A DNA stretch of 64,000 bases from positions 61,260,081-61,324,080 of the forward strand of contig NC_088792.1 of NCBI RefSeq assembly GCF_011386835.1, given 5' to 3'. Shown one piece after another: positions 1 through 11,934 of the stretch. The position numbers and the translations under genes are program-made. The notes beneath the pieces are model-generated. The model saw nothing but the letters and a program-made list of their open reading frames with translations, was not told where the DNA came from and searched no databases. The stretch comes from Chrysemys picta bellii (taxonomy: Eukaryota; Chordata; Testudines; Emydidae). The number at the start of each line of letters is the position of its first letter. Within the stretch, counting starts at the first letter, position 1.

Positions 1-1708
1 GGCCCTGAGCCGCACCACATGGGGATGAAGCCAAAGCCTGAACAATGTAGCTTCGCGGGGGGGCCCTGTGACATGGAGCCCCAGGTAATTGCCCTGCATG
101 CTACCCCATAATGCGGGCCCTGGCTTTTATATGCAGAAAACCAGTTATTGTGGGCAATGATGTTTTTATAGCATGTTGTGGGGGCGGGGACCTCAGAAAG
201 GAAAAGGGTGAGAACCCCTGCTCCGGAGAACAAAGAAATATCAGTGAGTGAGAGACAAGGTGGATGAAGTAATATCTTATATTGGACAAACTTCTGTTGT
301 GAGAGAGGCAAGCGTTCGAGCTTACACAGAGCTCTTTAGTTCTTCTTCACCAAAAGAAGATATTACCTCACCTACCTTGTCTCTCTAATCTCCTGGAACC
401 AACACGATTACTGCTAAGTAACTAAGTATGTTGTGCTAGCTGAAGTCTCAAAGTGATCTTTATGTATAAGCCCCTAGAGTACACGGCAATAATTCATCTT
501 GGCATTGGTTTGGTTTTATAATTTTATTGAACACAAAAGTCTCTTGAGGGCAGGAAAGCCTTTGGCTAGCAAAGAAAGACTCATACTTTCCACCCAAGGT
601 TTTCTTGGTTTGTCCACAGTGCGATATTTGAAAGATGGGTTGTTTCCACAAAACTTGCCATTTCATCTGCAGGCATGAGTAGAACTGACCAACATGTTTT
701 CAGTGAATGGTATTTTTGCTGAAATATGTATTTTTAGGGACCCCAAATCTATTCATGAATTCAGGTAAAATTTGACTAATAGTCAAAAGAGATAGGAAGG
801 GAGATTTGATTTAAGTCTAAATGTTTCATTTTGACCATTTAAACATATGCCATTTCTACTTTTGTTTTGAAATGGCATTTCATTTTCAAATTTGACCAAA
901 TAAAAAAAGAAGAAAAACACCGCAAAATGGCCAAATCAATACAAAAAAAAGTGTGTGTGTAGCGGGGGGAGTTTTTAGTCAACCAAAATGTTTTGGTCAA
1001 TTTGAAATTACTATTTTTTTATTCGACCAAAGAATTTTTTTTATTGTTTCAGATCTAATTGAATCATTTCCCCCTCCCCCCCCCAATTTTCCACTTTGGT
1101 CCCCAGCTGGAAAAATCCACTATTTTCTCAGCTGAGCCATGAGTATTGTCACAGTTTACACAGATCCGGTGTGCCAATTATCGCTTTTACATTTCTTGAT
1201 GACATGCATGTGAAGATCCTCATGGAGAGAAGAGCTCTTTGGTGTGAACGCTCATTTCCTGCTGCTAACACTGCTGAAAACAAAGTGCCTAATTAAAGGA
1301 ACCTGCAGCTTCCATTATCTTCAGCTGATGTACAGCACCTATGAAAATCAGGCCCTAGGTGCCTTAAGCTGGGCACCCAATAACTGACAGGTCCCAAATT
1401 AGAGGCTGTTGGCTCTTCATGATTTCTGTGCCTTGTTGTGGCACAGGAAGACCCTGATATTTTTGTTGAATTGAGCCCATGTGGCCACATTTTCATCAGG
1501 CTTCCTGAACCTCACCCACAGCTAGGGGTATTTGCATATGTAATTGTCCATAGGGGTTTTTGCATATACAATTGTCCATTTTAAATGCACAACATTTACG
1601 ATTCTTCTCCACTCAGGATCAAATGTTCAGAGGAACAATGATTTCATACATTTGATCTATATTTTGTGTCTCAGGAATTAACTTTGGACTCTTTTTTGCT
1701 TTTCATAG
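1..1708. other. Intron sequence upstream of the first visible ABCB exon
   Basis: No exon is recognised here. It should be intron of the ABC transporter gene, whose 5' part lies to the left of the window. It holds a fold-back repeat copy (about 234-405), A/T-rich sequence and a poly-C run near 1073-1084. A polypyrimidine stretch and AG at 1707-1708 form the acceptor of the next exon. Confidence 0.6.
234..405. repeat. Fold-back interspersed repeat, copy 1
   Basis: The segment reads toward 'attggacaaacttctgttg' and then turns into its own inverted version, 'aagatattacctcaccta'. The same family recurs near 11935-12135, near 43355-43445, and as two halves around the retrovirus (22436-22494 and 29704-29830). 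The tail near 400 ('ggaaccaacacgatt') resembles the end of the Penelope-like element at 48971-48996, so it may be a Penelope-derived non-autonomous repeat. That assignment is inference. Confidence 0.5.
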
Positions 1709-1912
1709 GCTACTGGAAGCAGACTTGGCTTGTTCACTAAGACTGCCTCTACCCTTCTGACCGCCATCATTATTGCTTGTGTATATGACTGGCGATTAAC
1801 TTTGCTTATCCTGGCCTGCATTCCTTTCGTTATTGCTGCAAGTGCTATTCGACTGAGCTCTGTGGCTGGTCAGGAATCAAAAGATCAAAAAGCTTTGGAA
1901 GAGGCCGGCAGA
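1709..1912 (+). CDS. ABCB exon: TMD2 helices and intracellular loop
   Basis: 68 codons, phase 0 at both ends, acceptor 'ttcatag' and donor 'gtaaga'. The translation begins ATGSRLGLFTK and contains the hydrophobic stretch IIIACVYDWRLTLLILACIP, which aligns with the transmembrane segment after the ATP-coupling loop in the second half of P-glycoproteins (family pattern GSRL...GWQLTLLLL). It ends QKALEEAGR, matching the exon that ends in DKKELEG.GK in ABCB1. The preceding exon with the SWFDDPKN..GAL motif must be left of the window, since nothing like it is seen in 1-1708. Confidence 0.93.
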
Positions 1913-2139
1913 GTAAGATCTCCAGTATAAACTAAATGGATATAATGTTATATCTTTTTAAGGACAACATTGTCAGTGATGATTTTCTACAGAAATTACT
2001 CTGAAATATATTAAATAAAACAGTGATAAAGAGAGACACTCTATTATAGTGGGATGCTAGCTCCACTCTAGTTAAGGTTGAGGATGACTTTTCTTATTGC
2101 TTTAAAATCCACACAGTTACTCATATTGCCTTAACATCA

Positions 2140-2430
2140 TTTTTTTGCCATTGAATTTTAACACAAAGTTAAGGTTGCTTGATGGCATGTCGTCCCCTTG
2201 GAGAACCTTGAGTTGAGCAAAACTCAAACTTCTGAACACAGAGCTGATGCAACCTTAACTCTGCCCTCTTTCAGTAATTCCCCAGTGCTCTCTGTTAACA
2301 CACGTACCTTTACTCTGCCAACCCCACAGTTGCTGAAATATTCAAACTCTTCACTTTCTTCTCTAGTCCATTCAATGTCACCCCCAGCATTCCATCTAAC
2401 ACTATGAAAGGACAAAAACGGGTAGGGGAA
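2140..2430 (-). repeat. Inverted repeat arm, left
   Basis: Read on the - strand, this segment matches 3690-3990 read on the + strand. Shared landmarks in order are 'TTGTCC', 'GTTAGATGGAATSCTG', 'GGGGTTGGCAGAG', 'GARAGAGGGCAGAG' and 'GCAACCTTAACT'. About 1.26 kb separates the two arms. They are either two insertions of one repeat family or the arms of one composite element. No coding sequence was recognised. Confidence 0.6.
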
Positions 2431-2607
2431 GGTTGACCATGCTAGCTTCCCTCTAGCCTCTTTCAGCTATGCCTCACTGTGCATGTACTGTCACTGGCCC
2501 ATGGCACTATAAAGATTCAGAAGGTTCCACTTCACTGTCACACTTTGCAAACTCCCCAGAAAGAATATCATACATGTACAATGTGAGAACCACTTTACAG
2601 ACTTTTA

Positions 2608-2886
2608 CAGCTCCCGTGCCCTGATGGTACATCTCAGCTGGGAGGTGATTCCCAGGTCTCCTAGACATACCCATGCTAGCTCTGTTTGAGCTAGTGCACT
2701 AAAAAGAGCAGTGTAGCCAGGACGCTGGCTTGGGCGAGCCTCACAAGTAGTATGTGCCGAGGGGGTCTGGGTGGGTTTGTACTCATGCGGGTAGCTCAAC
2801 CCACTGCTCGTGCCACCCTAGCTATGCACAGTGGGTACATCTATGCGAGCTGGGACTCGCACCTCCCAGCTTAAGTGTAGGGCTAC
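2608..2886. mobile_element. MITE-like element with imperfect inverted ends
   Basis: The left end reads 'ctgatggtacatctcagctg' then 'ggaggtgattccca'. The right end, reverse-complemented, reads 'gccctacacttaagctggga' then 'ggtgcgagtcccag'. The match covers roughly 30 bp but is imperfect, and I see no clear target duplication. No coding capacity. Probably a short DNA-transposon derivative of the turtle 'tctacact' type. Confidence 0.4.
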
Positions 2887-3087
2887 TGTTACATACAGGA
2901 TACCATCTCAACCTACACTTTCACTTAGCCATCCTGAAAGCATTAGAATCCTTTCAAATTCCACCTCACAGCTGACTATATCCTTTATAATTAAAGCCCC
3001 GTGCCCCGTTACTGACATAACTTACACAATTCCACACAGAACTGAGACATACTTCATCCTGAAGGTACACATGCACATCCTGCCTTT

Positions 3088-3089
<2 letters not shown>

Positions 3090-3122
<33 letters not shown>
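3090..3122. repeat. (CA)n microsatellite
   Basis: A run of about 16 CA dinucleotides, uninterrupted, inside the intron. Confidence 0.95.
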
Positions 3123-3124
<2 letters not shown>

Positions 3125-3689
3125 TCTCCTCATATCTCAGTCACAGCTCTGTCACACATCTCCAAGTCATCCATAGATCTCGCTAACACACCTACCAAGC
3201 AGAGCTAACTACTTCCTCCGCTCTTCAGTTCAGCTCCATCTGCCACTGAGCACACTCACTTTGCCTGGAGTGTGCATAGATAATAAATGCTTAGATTGCT
3301 CATATGCCAGCTCGCTACTGAAAATACTCTTTCTAATACAGCCCCTGTGCCCTGCTAATGATTCTGCACTGTACTGATGCACACAGGATCCTGAAGGTAC
3401 ATTCCTAGCTCCTCCCTTTGTTCAGACATCGGAGAGTGGAAAACACAGAGTTCCTCCTGTTTGAAGCTCTGCTCTGCTCTCTCACATACCTCAGAGTGAT
3501 CCACACGTCCTTACATCACCAACACACTTACCAAGCAGGCCCAACTACCATCTCCACCATTTAGTGTAGGTACACGTAGCATCCTGATTGCAACTGGAGT
3601 ATATGCAAATAATTCCCATTGGCTACTGCCAGCTCCATGGAACAGATGGAACATGGGGTGGGCAGCCTTTTTTTTTTTTTTTTTTTTCC

Positions 3690-3990
3690 TTTCTTGTCCT
3701 GTAATATTGTTAGATGGAATCCTGTGGGTGACAGTGAATGGGCTGTAAAAAGCCATGAAGAGCTTGTTCATGTCAGCAGCTGCGGGGTTGGCAGAGCAAA
3801 GGTATGTGCGTTAACTGGGCACTGCGGAAAGAGGGCAGAGGTAAGATTGCATGCACAACCTTACTTGTGCATCTTCTGGTTTTCGGTAGTTTGAGTTTTG
3901 TTCCACACAGCATTCTGCAGGGGTACGACATACCCACAAGCAACCTTAACTCTGCATTTAACAGCGTTCTTTGCCATGGAATTTCCCAGG
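3690..3990 (+). repeat. Inverted repeat arm, right
   Basis: Counterpart of 2140-2430 in opposite orientation, preceded by a T-run (about 3669-3687). Homology runs from 'cttgtcctgtaatattgtta' through the 'gcaaccttaactctgcattt' region near 3940-3970, with scattered mismatches and small indels. No protein similarity was noticed. Confidence 0.6.
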
Positions 3991-4930
3991 CTTTTTGTTT
4001 GTTTTTAAACAGGAAAAGCTCTGGTGGCGTTAGGAGGTAGTGGCCATATAGGCAGTTCTACATCTAGTGTTCCACAATTAGCATTCTGAGCCAGCTGCAC
4101 CCCCTGACACACACATTCATCAGCTGTGCCTCACCAGCCCTGCTTCAGCACACCTCCCCCGCTATACCTCCGACCCAGTCACTGCATTCCCCCATCCCCA
4201 CTACCATACAGAGGCTCCCTATTGCAAGCAGGGAACACCTCTCCCTGAAGTTTTCACTCCCTGAGTACTAACTTTTCTATTGCTGTCACTTCCTCCCTCC
4301 TCTAATCTGACTCACATGCAGTGCCTGGGGTGAAGGACAGCTGTGTTGCAGTGGCATAGTGTTCCTGGTCGTGTTTCAGAATGGCTAGAGGGTGGAGTTT
4401 GTAGCAGGCTGGTGGGAGAAATCACAGATAGGGTTTGTGTTCCAAAACACTGACAATTTTATGTTTGAGAGAAAAATCCTCTGACCCCTTTCCGATAGAT
4501 GTGCCCCATCTCCAAGAACAGTGCGGTGTCAGAGCTTGTAATGGTTTCTGGTCAGCCATGAACCCTCCAATTTCCCCATCAATGTGTGTCCAGTAGCTTT
4601 CCTGTAGTGTTGGGGTGCACTGGTCAAGTGAACTGGTAGAGGTGAGGTATAGGAAGGTTGGGGTACACTGGAAGGGCTGGGGCTGCAGGAAAGTTGGGGT
4701 GCAAAGACAGCTCTGGGATGCTGGGGGTTAGGATTCCAAGACCAAGCTGGGGGTTGGGGTGCAGGAAGGTTGAGGTGCAGGATGGCTTGAGTTTATTGGC
4801 AAAGGGGGCACATGGGTTGCAATGCACGGCTGGGGTGCATTGGCAGAGCTGGGGGGTCACATGCCTCCATCACCTGAACCACTTATCTTCCCTACCACCT
4901 ATTCCTAGTTATCCCAATCCACCCTCCCAG

Positions 4931-5122
4931 CAGGGTTGCCAATTTTGGTTGAACCTATTCCTGGAGGTTTCCTCACATGACACAATCTTTAAAGATTAAT
5001 CTTTAATTCCTGAAAAACAACATGGAGTCTGGTGGCTTTGTGGATACAGACTAACACGGCTACTCCTCTAATACTTTAATTCCGGGAAACTCCAGGACAA
5101 TCCTGGAGGTTTGGCAACCCTC
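4931..5122. mobile_element. Short hAT-like element interrupted by a Penelope-type tail
   Basis: The ends are inverted: 'cagggttgccaattttgg' at left and 'tttggcaaccct' at right (reverse complement AGGGTTGCCAAA). The middle carries 'cctggaggtttcctcac' and 'caggacaatcctggaggt'. The host element is split by a 61-bp insert at 5013-5073. A convincing 8-bp duplication was not found at the outer ends. Confidence 0.5.
5013..5073 (-). mobile_element. Very short Penelope-like element fragment
   Basis: This 61-bp insert ends with 'acagactaacacggctactc', nearly the same terminal sequence as the larger Penelope element at 48971-48996 ('acagactaacacggctgcta'). It is flanked by a duplication, 'ctttaattcctg' (5001-5012) and 'ctttaattccgg' (5074-5085), as expected for a heavily truncated target-primed insertion. 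Confidence 0.6.
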
Positions 5123-6416
5123 ATTCCAAGAAAGTTTACACATCCAATTTTCCACCCAAATGTTTTGATTGCATTTCTCCCAAAATGAAATTACCTCCTA
5201 TAACTCTCACATTGTAGCAATCTCCAGCCACTCAGTTCAAAATTCCTTTTGTCTTAGGTGGGTGTTGTAATTAACTTATCTTTAGCAGTGTTAATTGAAG
5301 GGTGAGTTCAAAGCCATCCAGTGGTCTGTGATTCATCTCCCAGTCCTTAGTATCTACCTATGAACTCTAGATCTAGAGTTCTAGCTCTAAATTTTGGGTT
5401 TTTTTTAAACACCCACCACCTAGAAACATTTTTTTAAAAATGGCTGTTTTTAGGGCTTCTATCTCCAGAACGTCTGGCTCAACAGATGTCAAGTTTGGGT
5501 CACTAACCCTACCCTGCCGTCTCTTGAGGTGCACCACTATACATTGGTGAACCTTATGGGGGTGCAAGATACGTGTAGTGATCCAAACTTGGGGTCATTT
5601 GACCAAGGGGTTCACAAGATGCCGTTTCCCATCCAATAATCAGCTTTTCTAAAGGTTTGTTCTAGTAATGGTTTTTTGCCCACATCTAGAGATCAGACCA
5701 CGGGTCTGATCCCGGCACAAGGGTCTCACTCACTTGAGGGTGACCCCAGAGAATGCATGGCATCCACTAGCCCTTTGGGGGATGCAAGATTCGGAACATT
5801 ATCAGCAAAAGAGTTGGCCATCCACGTAGGGGCAGCGCCACATTCTCTCCGTCTGTCCCTTTTGTGTGTGTGCTTGAATCTCGGGGACCCACTAGCTCTC
5901 TAGGGGAGACTTAGCCCCTCTCCTCATCCCCTGCATGTGAGGTGGAATTTGGGGGGGGGGGGCTTGCCTCTCTGGGGGTGTCTGAGCCCTGCATCTGACC
6001 CACCTCTGTTTGCCAGGCTCTGAAGCTGCCTTGCCCAGCCGTGGAGATCTATCTGCCTTCCATGCCCCCTCTCATGTGAGCCAGGGTCTGCAGTAGGCAT
6101 TGCTTTCTGGAGACATCTAAGCCCCTCTCCCTACCTCCTCACATGAAGTGGAATCTGGGGTGCTTTGTCCCTCTAAGAGAGTCTGGCCCCCTCTCTCTAC
6201 CTCTCCCCATGTGAGCTTGGATCAGGGAAGTCTGGGTGCTCTGAGCGGGAAGCTTAGAACAGGCATGCTCAGAGCATGCCCCAAGAACACACTGCTGAGA
6301 GAGGGGTGAGGAGCTGAGAATGGGCATGTCAGAAACTCTACAGTCCTGGGGAGGGGGAATGGAAAAATCCACTGCCATGAATGGAGCAGTTCATATGTCT
6401 CAGAGCTAGGTGACCA

Positions 6417-6528
6417 GGTGTCTCAATTTTAGAGGGACTGTCCCGATATTCGGGGCTTTGTCTTATATAGGTGCCTATTACTCCCCACCTCTGTCCCGAT
6501 TTTTCACACTTGCTGTCTGGTCACCCTA
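6417..6528. mobile_element. Short hAT MITE, copy 1 (112 bp)
   Basis: Terminal inverted repeats TAGGTGACCAG and CTGGTCACCCTA flank an internal palindromic core ('tgtcccgat...'). The 8-bp flanks 'ctcagagc' (6409-6416) and 'cacagagc' (6529-6536) match at 7 of 8 positions, the duplication size made by hAT transposases. Two more copies are at 20986-21095 and 56908-57030. Confidence 0.8.
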
Positions 6529-7039
6529 CACAGAGCTAGATTCTGGCTGAATTCAGGCTGGGTGTTCACTTTCAGCTGAGAACATCTTATTGAAATGAAT
6601 GGGCCACTTCACAGCTCTCGGAGACTATTATGATGCTGATGGATGTGTGGAGCGCCTCTGCTCCACTGGCCTTCTAATTTTATACAGCATTACAACTGAG
6701 CACCAGCTCTGCTCTAGCTAAGGTGGGGAAGCCCTTCCTGTTTAAAGGATGACTACTAAGTATGCTAAAATCTGTGTGTTTACACAGATTGTCTTGAAAT
6801 TTGCTATGTGTCATGAAAGCGTAGAGTAGGGTGAGTGATCCAAAGATGGGTCATTTGAGTATGGGGTTCCCCACAGCCTCCAGGGGAAAAAAATTAAGTT
6901 CACAGATTTTAGCAACTTTGAAGTTGTAAGCCCACCCTGAGCAGAAATCTGAAAATGAAATGTAAACTTTTGTTTTAATTTGGAGAAATGGAATCTGAGC
7001 ACAGCTGATAATTAAGAAGGCTCTCAAACTGTGTTTGAA

Positions 7040-7640
7040 AAGAAAATTACAAGGGGTGATTGCCGTGTAAGAGTAAGTGGGAAGAAGGGGCTGTTTGGGG
7101 TCTAGAGCAAGGGATGGGGGCACAGGTGCTGACTCTGTGGGTGGAAAAAAATTGGTGGATGCTTAGCACCCACTGGCAGCCAGCTCCCTCCCATCCCCCC
7201 CCAGCGCCTCCCACCCACTGGTGGCCCCGCTGATCAACTCTTTTCCCCCTCCCTCCCAGCGTTTCCTGCCCACCACAATCTGCTGTTCCTCGGTGTGCAG
7301 GAGGTGCTGGGGGGGAAAGGGGAAGCAGTGGGGATGAGATGCGCTCGAGGGAGGGGGAGGAACTGGGTGGGAATAAGCAGGGTGGGAAGAGGCGGGACAG
7401 GGATGGGGCTTTGGGGGAAGGGGTGGAGTGGGGGTGGGGCCTGGAGCTGAGCGGGGGGTTGAGCACCCCTGGGGAAAGGAGGAAGCCGGCACATGAGGAG
7501 GGGGATAAATGAGGATGGGTGGTGGGGGAGGGAAGAAGGGTTAGGGGCTCAAATAAGGGGGAGGGTGGGGATTGGGGGAGTGTGAGGAGAGAGGATGGGG
7601 AATGTGAGGGGTGGCAGAGGAAGCTGAGGATTTGGGGGTG
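7040..7640. repeat. G/A-rich low-complexity tract
   Basis: The + strand is dominated by G and A ('gggggaggaactggg', 'gggtggggcctgg'). Long proline-rich frames on the - strand follow from this base skew and show no domain, so they are not annotated. Confidence 0.7.
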
Positions 7641-8386
7641 GGCCGTCAGCCCTGAATTCTCCCCTTCTGTGTGTGCGTGGATCTAGGGGAGCCCTGCTCC
7701 TCCATGTGAGCTGGGATCTAGGGACCCTGCTCTTCTTGGAGTGTCTGAGCCTCTCACCTTGCCCCCCAATGAAGCCAGGATCAGGGGGACTAAAGAATAT
7801 GCAAATTCAAACATCTGAAATCCAGAAAATGAAAAGCAAAGATACAAGTCACCTCTGTGGGAGTGCTGGCCAAAGTGTGTGGGGGAAGGGCCTGGTTTGG
7901 AGGAGGGGTGGACTGGGTTGGCTGGCACATGGCTGGGGAAGCCTGGCAGAAGCAGGAGCAGGAGTCCCCACTGGGGGTGGGTAGTAGGAGTGTGGGGCTC
8001 ACCCAACTCAATGTGCCGCTCAGGCTGCATAACCAAGGTAGCATGCAGCCCTCCAGTGAGCTGCTGCCTGGGATGTGTGTACTCAGAGCAAGGAGCAACT
8101 TCTTACCTTTTAATGGCTTCTATAGTGCCAGCTAATGCTGCTGTGCAACAACATGTACAGATGGGGGGAAGACTACTTGGAAATCACATAGCAGCCACGT
8201 TGGCTTAGTAGAAAGACCACTGTGTGACCTTAGGCAAATAATTTAATGGTTAATCTCCTTTTTTTTAAAAGAAAAACACTTGGAGAGCGAAAGATGAAAA
8301 GTGCTACAGATGTGCTAACTACATAGTGGTAGGAGGAGACTCAAACATAAGAGAATACTTCATATCTGTCTTGTCTCCCGATTTAG

Positions 8387-8487
8387 ATTTCAACGGAAGC
8401 GGTTGAAAATATAAGAACTGTGGCTTCATTAACTAGTGAAGATGCATTCTATGAGAGATATAATGCAAGTTTGAATGGTCCATACAG
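8387..8487 (+). CDS. ABCB exon: coupling-loop segment
   Basis: 101 bp, starting in phase 0 after 'atttag' and ending with AG of a split arginine codon before 'gtagga'. It encodes ISTEAVENIRTVASLTSED followed by AFYERYNASLNGPY. The pattern TEA-EN-RTV-SLT is the hallmark of the second intracellular loop of the C-terminal half of P-glycoproteins, where TMD2 contacts an NBD. Confidence 0.93.
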
Positions 8488-10415
8488 GTAGGATTTGCTC
8501 TCAAACAATTCTGTTTTTTAAAAGCAATGAATACATATTTTCTTAATTTAAAACTACTCAAGATTTATTCATATTACATTCATTTGAAGACTGAAAGTAT
8601 TAAACATATAAATGATTTGAAAAGATTTTGGCAGGGTAAAATGTATTTACTCCGTTTCTTTAAAATACGTTCTTAGATGCTATTGTGTGTGATGTAATAT
8701 TTGTGTGAGAGAAAGAATGTAATGACCTGGTATAAAGTTTTTATTAACATGAATATGGGATATTTACTTGCTTCACAAGTACTGCAGCAGAATGAGCTTC
8801 GTGGGTCAAGTGGCAAAGACTTTATACTACATAACGTCACCATATATTATGACTTTAACTACAAGTAAGAACTTGCAGGTCTTGAAATAAGATGCATTTC
8901 TTTTTCCCCTTTGGCCTTTTCATTCACACTCAACAAGCTAACCACTGCAGGGGCTAACTTCTAATATCCAAATATGTCAGACATTTTCCTCGTCTCCATT
9001 TTATTTAAATGAAATGATCTACCATCCATTTTTTTCTTTCCCCTTAAATATGTTTTAAGTAAAAGTAGGGATTGAAAATGATAGTCCTCTGCCAATGACA
9101 GTTTTATGATTCAATATTCTATAAACCATCAGTATGAGGAAAAAAAATCTATATTTCATTGGAGAAATGGGATTCTCAGCTTTAGCACTTGTCTCTAATC
9201 CTGGAAGGTCATTGTATCACAAAATTATGAGTTTTAGAGAAACTATTTTGAAAAACATTTTTAAAATATATGAGCACTAGAGATGAGTGAAAATCTGAAT
9301 TTCTATCCTGTGGGAAATTCTAATATTTCAGCCTCTGTTTTGCTCTGAAGTGGGACAAAATGTGAAAATATATCACATTTTTTCACGGAAAGAAAATTTT
9401 TTTAGAAAAATTTCAATTTAGAAATGGCAAATCATTCTATTTTTATATTCCCGAATAATTGAAATATTTAATTTTCTTTTGTTTAACTGACCTGAAACTT
9501 TTTGTTTCTATCTAGTTCAACATCAAATTGCATTTCCCTGTTTTGGAACATTGCCTCTCTTATGGGCCAGGCTCCCTGGTTGGAGTATATCTCCCATGAT
9601 GCAGTGTGGTCTCCCCTCTGACTGAGTGGTATAATGCATTATCGGAGTCACATGGCTATGGGTGCAAAGCAGAAATATTTCAATTCAGGTCAAACCAACC
9701 CAGAATAAAATATTTTGTTACTTTTTTCCCAATGGAAATTTTCAAATATGCAGAAATTGCATTTTCTGTTGAAAAATCATTTTGTCAGAACTAATGCCAG
9801 TTTCTTTGTCACAGCAAGGTCTGCACATAATTAAGGTGATTCAGTTTTACCATCCCACACAACAACATTGGTCACCATTTAAAAGTCACCACTGTACAGT
9901 GGGGTCTGAGTTGCTACTTTTTCCCCTCCTGTACTCAGAACAGGCAATATCTGCAGTGCTTCAGTTATGCTGTGTTGTACACATTCACTGTTCTATGGTG
10001 ACCACTACATTTATCCAAATTGTCCAAAAATTCAGGCCTTCAAAGATCATAAGAGACTTAACAAAATTATCAATTTGCCTTGTGTCAGATCCTTGACCAT
10101 CCATAAACATTTATTCTGGAAACCAGCATTCAAGTGTTAAAATGTTATGACTATTAAAGGTAATTTTATCATAAGGTCCTATCCAACAAACAGCTGGTTG
10201 GGATGAAGGGGTCTCATTTGCCATAAGTTCTCTCCAGAGGCACCTTCATGAAGCCCCTAGCATGCAGCTTTATTAATTATTATTTATTATTTGAGTGAGT
10301 GAGGTATATGGTTTGCCACCCCTAATACAAAGGTCTGACCTTCTCCCGGCCAGTCTCTGTTCTTGGCATTTCATGACAATTTTTTCCTTTAATAGAAATC
10401 TTTTTCTTTTCTCAG
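8488..10415. other. Intron
   Basis: A/T-rich intron with no exon, clear transposon or structured element that I can recognise. It ends with a strong polypyrimidine tract ('ctttttcttttctcag'). Confidence 0.7.
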
Positions 10416-10556
10416 GGACTCTCTAACAAAAGCCCCCCTATATGGACTTAACTATGGAATAGCCCAATGTGCAAACTACTTTCTCAGTGCAGCAATCTTC
10501 AGATTCGGGGCATGGCTCATTGCTAATTGTTATACAAACTTTGAAAATGTATTTAT
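10416..10556 (+). CDS. ABCB exon: transmembrane helix region of TMD2
   Basis: 141 bp. The first base completes an arginine codon and the exon ends with AT of a split isoleucine codon before 'gtgagt'. It encodes DSLTKAPLYGLNYGIAQCAN, then YFLSAAIFRFGAWLIANCYT and NFENVF. The motif FRFGA.L(I/V) is a strong P-glycoprotein signature in this helix. Confidence 0.92.
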
Positions 10557-11061
10557 GTGAGTACACATCAGTCCAAAGGCAGTGATTTCAACACATGATA
10601 ATTGTGTATCAGTCTAGTTACTGAGGCAATAGTGCAAGAGGTCCAACAGTTTAGAATCTGGTCAAGAGTTCAATTCAGGCAGAAGGGTTATTTCTGGGAG
10701 AGGAAGCTTGAAGCAGGTGTGTTGGCATGTATAGAGCCTGGCTCAGTTTATTTACTATGGAGAAACTTTTACTGCTGACACTTCATTGCAGACAACGGGC
10801 TTTGTGAAATGCTTCTGCGTGGAGAAATTACGTACCATTAGTCGCCCATAAAAATGTTTGTAGCTGTAAACCTCTGTTTCTAATCCTTTGTGTGTAATTT
10901 TTCTAAACCATAAAGTTCTAAAAATGTCACAGTTCTCAGATTTATAGATAGTGTTAAGTCTGTTTGTTTTAAATAAGGAAAACAATATTTGTAATTTATG
11001 AACAATAATAAAAAAGTCTCTCTTTAGATGAACTGAAAGATGTTTTGTGTTTGGTTTTCAG
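10557..11061. other. Intron
   Basis: Short intron of 505 bp with GT and AG ends. Nothing else recognised. Confidence 0.8.
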
Positions 11062-11218
11062 AGCCTTTTTTTCAGTTCTATGTGGTGTTAGAAGTGTTGG
11101 GCAGTCCACTTCTTTGGCACCAGATTTTGGCAAAGCTAAAGTTTCTGCCCAACGAATCTTTCAGCTTTTGGATCGGAAACCCTTAATTGACAGCTATAGT
11201 GAAGAGGGTACAAAACTG
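11062..11218 (+). CDS. ABCB exon: last TMD2 helix and linker to NBD2
   Basis: 157 bp. The first base finishes an isoleucine codon, then AFFSVLCGVRSVGQSTSLAP, DFGKAKVSAQRIFQLLDRKP and LIDSYSEEGTKL follow, with donor 'gtaagg'. 'SVGQ..S.APD..KAK.SA' and 'P-LIDSYSEEG' are conserved in ABCB1/ABCB4. 'IFQLLDRKP' resembles ABCB11 at the same position. Confidence 0.93.
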
Positions 11219-11506
11219 GTAAGGCCATTCAGAAAGTCCTTGAAACTAACGAACCTGGTGGTACCGTATTGTCCTTAATTGTATTTATCTTGTTAAATTG
11301 CCTTTTGCAATGTCACAGAAGACAGGACCAGACAGGTAGGGTAAAATTTAACAGCAATAACTTAATAATTTTATATTTGCCCAGTGCCATTTAATACCTT
11401 TTTGCTTGAGAAATTAATAGAATACTTTTAAGTGTGGTTCTGTTTTGAAAAATGACTGGAAGAATGACATTTCATTCACCTGTTCTGTCCGTTGGGTGTA
11501 TTCTGA

Positions 11507-11769
11507 GGCCTTGTCTAAACTACAGGGGTAAGTCGACCTCAGTTACGCTACTCCAGCTACGTGAATAATGTAATAGAGTTCGATGTAGCTGAGGTTGACT
11601 TACCGTGGTGTCTTCATTGTGCTGCGTTGACGGGAGATGCTCTCCCATCGACTTACCTTACTCTTCTCGTTCCAGTGGAGTACCAGTCTCGATCAGAGAG
11701 CACTCTGCTATCAACACCCGCTGAATCAATTGCAGCTGTGTCCATCTCCCTTGTAGTGAAGACAAGCCC
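11507..11769. mobile_element. Harbinger-type MITE, 263 bp
   Basis: The left end GGCCTTGTCTAAACTACAGG pairs with the right end, whose reverse complement reads GGGCTTGTCTTCACTACAAG. The interior carries inverted motifs such as 'agctacgtgaa'. These ends belong to the same family as the Harbinger element at 51205-56058. I could not find an intact 3-bp duplication. No coding capacity. Confidence 0.7.
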
Positions 11770-11934
11770 AGAGTTATAACTGCTTTCTTTAGTAATACAA
11801 GTATGTTTTTGCTGCTTTTTAGGCCTGTAAACTATGCAGCTGTGGGGGAGAGTGAGTTAGATTCTATTCCTTCTTGTGCATTATCAGAAGACTTGTTTGC
11901 TAAGTTCCAGTCGGTTACATCTGTGTAACAGAGT

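Larger units (their letters stand above)
1913..8386. other. Long intron packed with small repeats
   Basis: This 6.5-kb intron has no recognisable exon. It contains a pair of inverted repeat arms (2140-2430 and 3690-3990), a MITE-like unit (2608-2886), a CA microsatellite (3090-3122), a poly-T run (about 3669-3687), a hAT-like element with a Penelope-type tail inside (4931-5122), a short hAT MITE with 8-bp duplications (6417-6528) and a G/A-rich tract (about 7040-7640). Open frames seen in the G/A-rich tract are low-complexity artefacts. Confidence 0.75.

Noticed and set aside
3090..3122. CRISPR-like or other array
   Set aside because: Simple dinucleotide repeat. Nothing in this eukaryotic window has repeat-spacer structure.
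2831..3208. 125-residue frame across the CA repeat
   Set aside because: Composed of intronic and microsatellite sequence (His-Thr run) with no conserved features.
7047..7494. Overlapping proline-rich frames on the - strand
   Set aside because: They arise from a G/A-rich low-complexity tract, with three frames open at once and no family motif.
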